From positions 1,652,501 to 1,716,500 of the forward strand of contig NZ_CP011924.1 of assembly GCF_000238315.3 (NCBI RefSeq): a stretch of 64,000 bases of DNA, written 5' to 3'. Source of the DNA: Pseudoalteromonas piscicida. GTDB taxonomy: Bacteria; Pseudomonadota; Gammaproteobacteria; Enterobacterales; Alteromonadaceae. Below the pieces are notes generated by a model. It made no database searches. It was not told the DNA's origin and saw only the letters and a list, made by a program, of their open reading frames with translations. Both the position numbers and the translations under genes were made by a program. Below are positions 63,827-64,000 of this stretch, piece by piece. Every line of letters starts with the position of its first letter. The stretch's first letter is position 1.

Positions 63827-64000
63827 TTACTGCACGATTTTGCTTTTTGCTTGAGCTATCATGCTTTCGAAATAATCATATACTGACGGATCGTCGACTT
63901 GCTGTGCTTTCGCAAGTTGCAAGGCGTGATTAAAGCTTTTCAGCGCCTTGTTATACGCTTTGTTCTCTAAATATCCATGGCCTAGGCTGGCATGGGCATA
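63827..64000 (-). CDS. C-terminal part of a TPR-repeat protein (partial)
   Basis: The last 57 codons of a gene that enters from beyond 64000. The stretch SLGHGYLENKAYNKALKSFNHALQLAKAQ is a tetratricopeptide repeat. Stop TAA at 63827-63829, directly after the REP array. The rest of the gene is outside the window. Confidence 0.7.
   Translation of the reverse strand, partial: YAHASLGHGYLENKAYNKALKSFNHALQLAKAQQVDDPSVYDYFESMIAQAKSKIVQ

Overview
The window looks like the chromosome of a marine gammaproteobacterium, most probably Pseudoalteromonas or a close relative. Support: moderate-to-low G+C, a 4.5S (SRP) RNA of gammaproteobacterial type, a large secreted GH16 glucanase with thrombospondin type-3 linkers, a TonB-dependent receptor, many GNAT acetyltransferases, and REP-like hairpins. 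The genus is an inference from gene content; no search could be run.

Layout. 0-2.97 kb: a MocR/PdxR-type regulator divergent from a group II PLP decarboxylase. 2.98-6.66 kb: two paralogous proteins of unknown function and a GNAT gene, with an exact 1,154-bp tandem duplication that leaves one truncated paralog and two identical GNAT copies, next to a degenerate 319-bp insertion-element remnant. 6.7-8.7 kb: HIT protein and a CE2-type esterase. 9.06-21.56 kb is the most interesting metabolic locus: a TonB-dependent receptor (frameshifted here), an ABC-2 exporter of three genes, a SbnH-like decarboxylase, SbnA- and SbnB-like enzymes for 2,3-diaminopropionate (Dap), a MATE exporter, a HisC-like aminotransferase and a convergent DUF1015 (SbnI/SerK-type) protein. 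It has the logic of a metallophore locus but contains no NIS synthetase or NRPS. A Zur-like operator (GTTA-N3-TATAAC) lies at its promoter.

21.7-41 kb: ordinary accessory genes, mostly minus-strand single genes. They include DUF2254, NhaC antiporter, GFA, DUF4265, a 752-aa orphan, SugE/Gdx under a guanidine-II (mini-ykkC) riboswitch, LysE, SMI1/KNR4 and DUF4303 immunity-type proteins, a beta-lactamase-family lipoprotein and TolB-like propellers. 41.5-47.5 kb: a porin convergent with a 1,480-aa secreted protein that joins a GH16 glucanase, carbohydrate-binding modules and a C-terminal di-heme oxidoreductase; two LacI-type operators precede it. 48.4 kb: a 52-aa double-glycine leader peptide gene with its own terminator. 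49.6-52.1 kb: LysR regulator divergent from a metallo-beta-lactamase-fold protein lacking its usual metal ligands and a DsbA-like protein.

52.2-58.1 kb is a small defence island next to ffs. It holds a STAND/NACHT-type NTPase-nuclease gene broken by an IS3-family element, a Xre regulator with palindromic operators, and a retron cassette (promoter, putative msr-msd RNA, reverse transcriptase, two-TM effector resembling the Ec48 type). 58.2-64 kb: a DUF3014 protein, a patatin-like phospholipase, a beta-propeller protein, a GNAT, a 15-copy tandem array of an 82-bp REP-like hairpin unit, and the end of a TPR protein.
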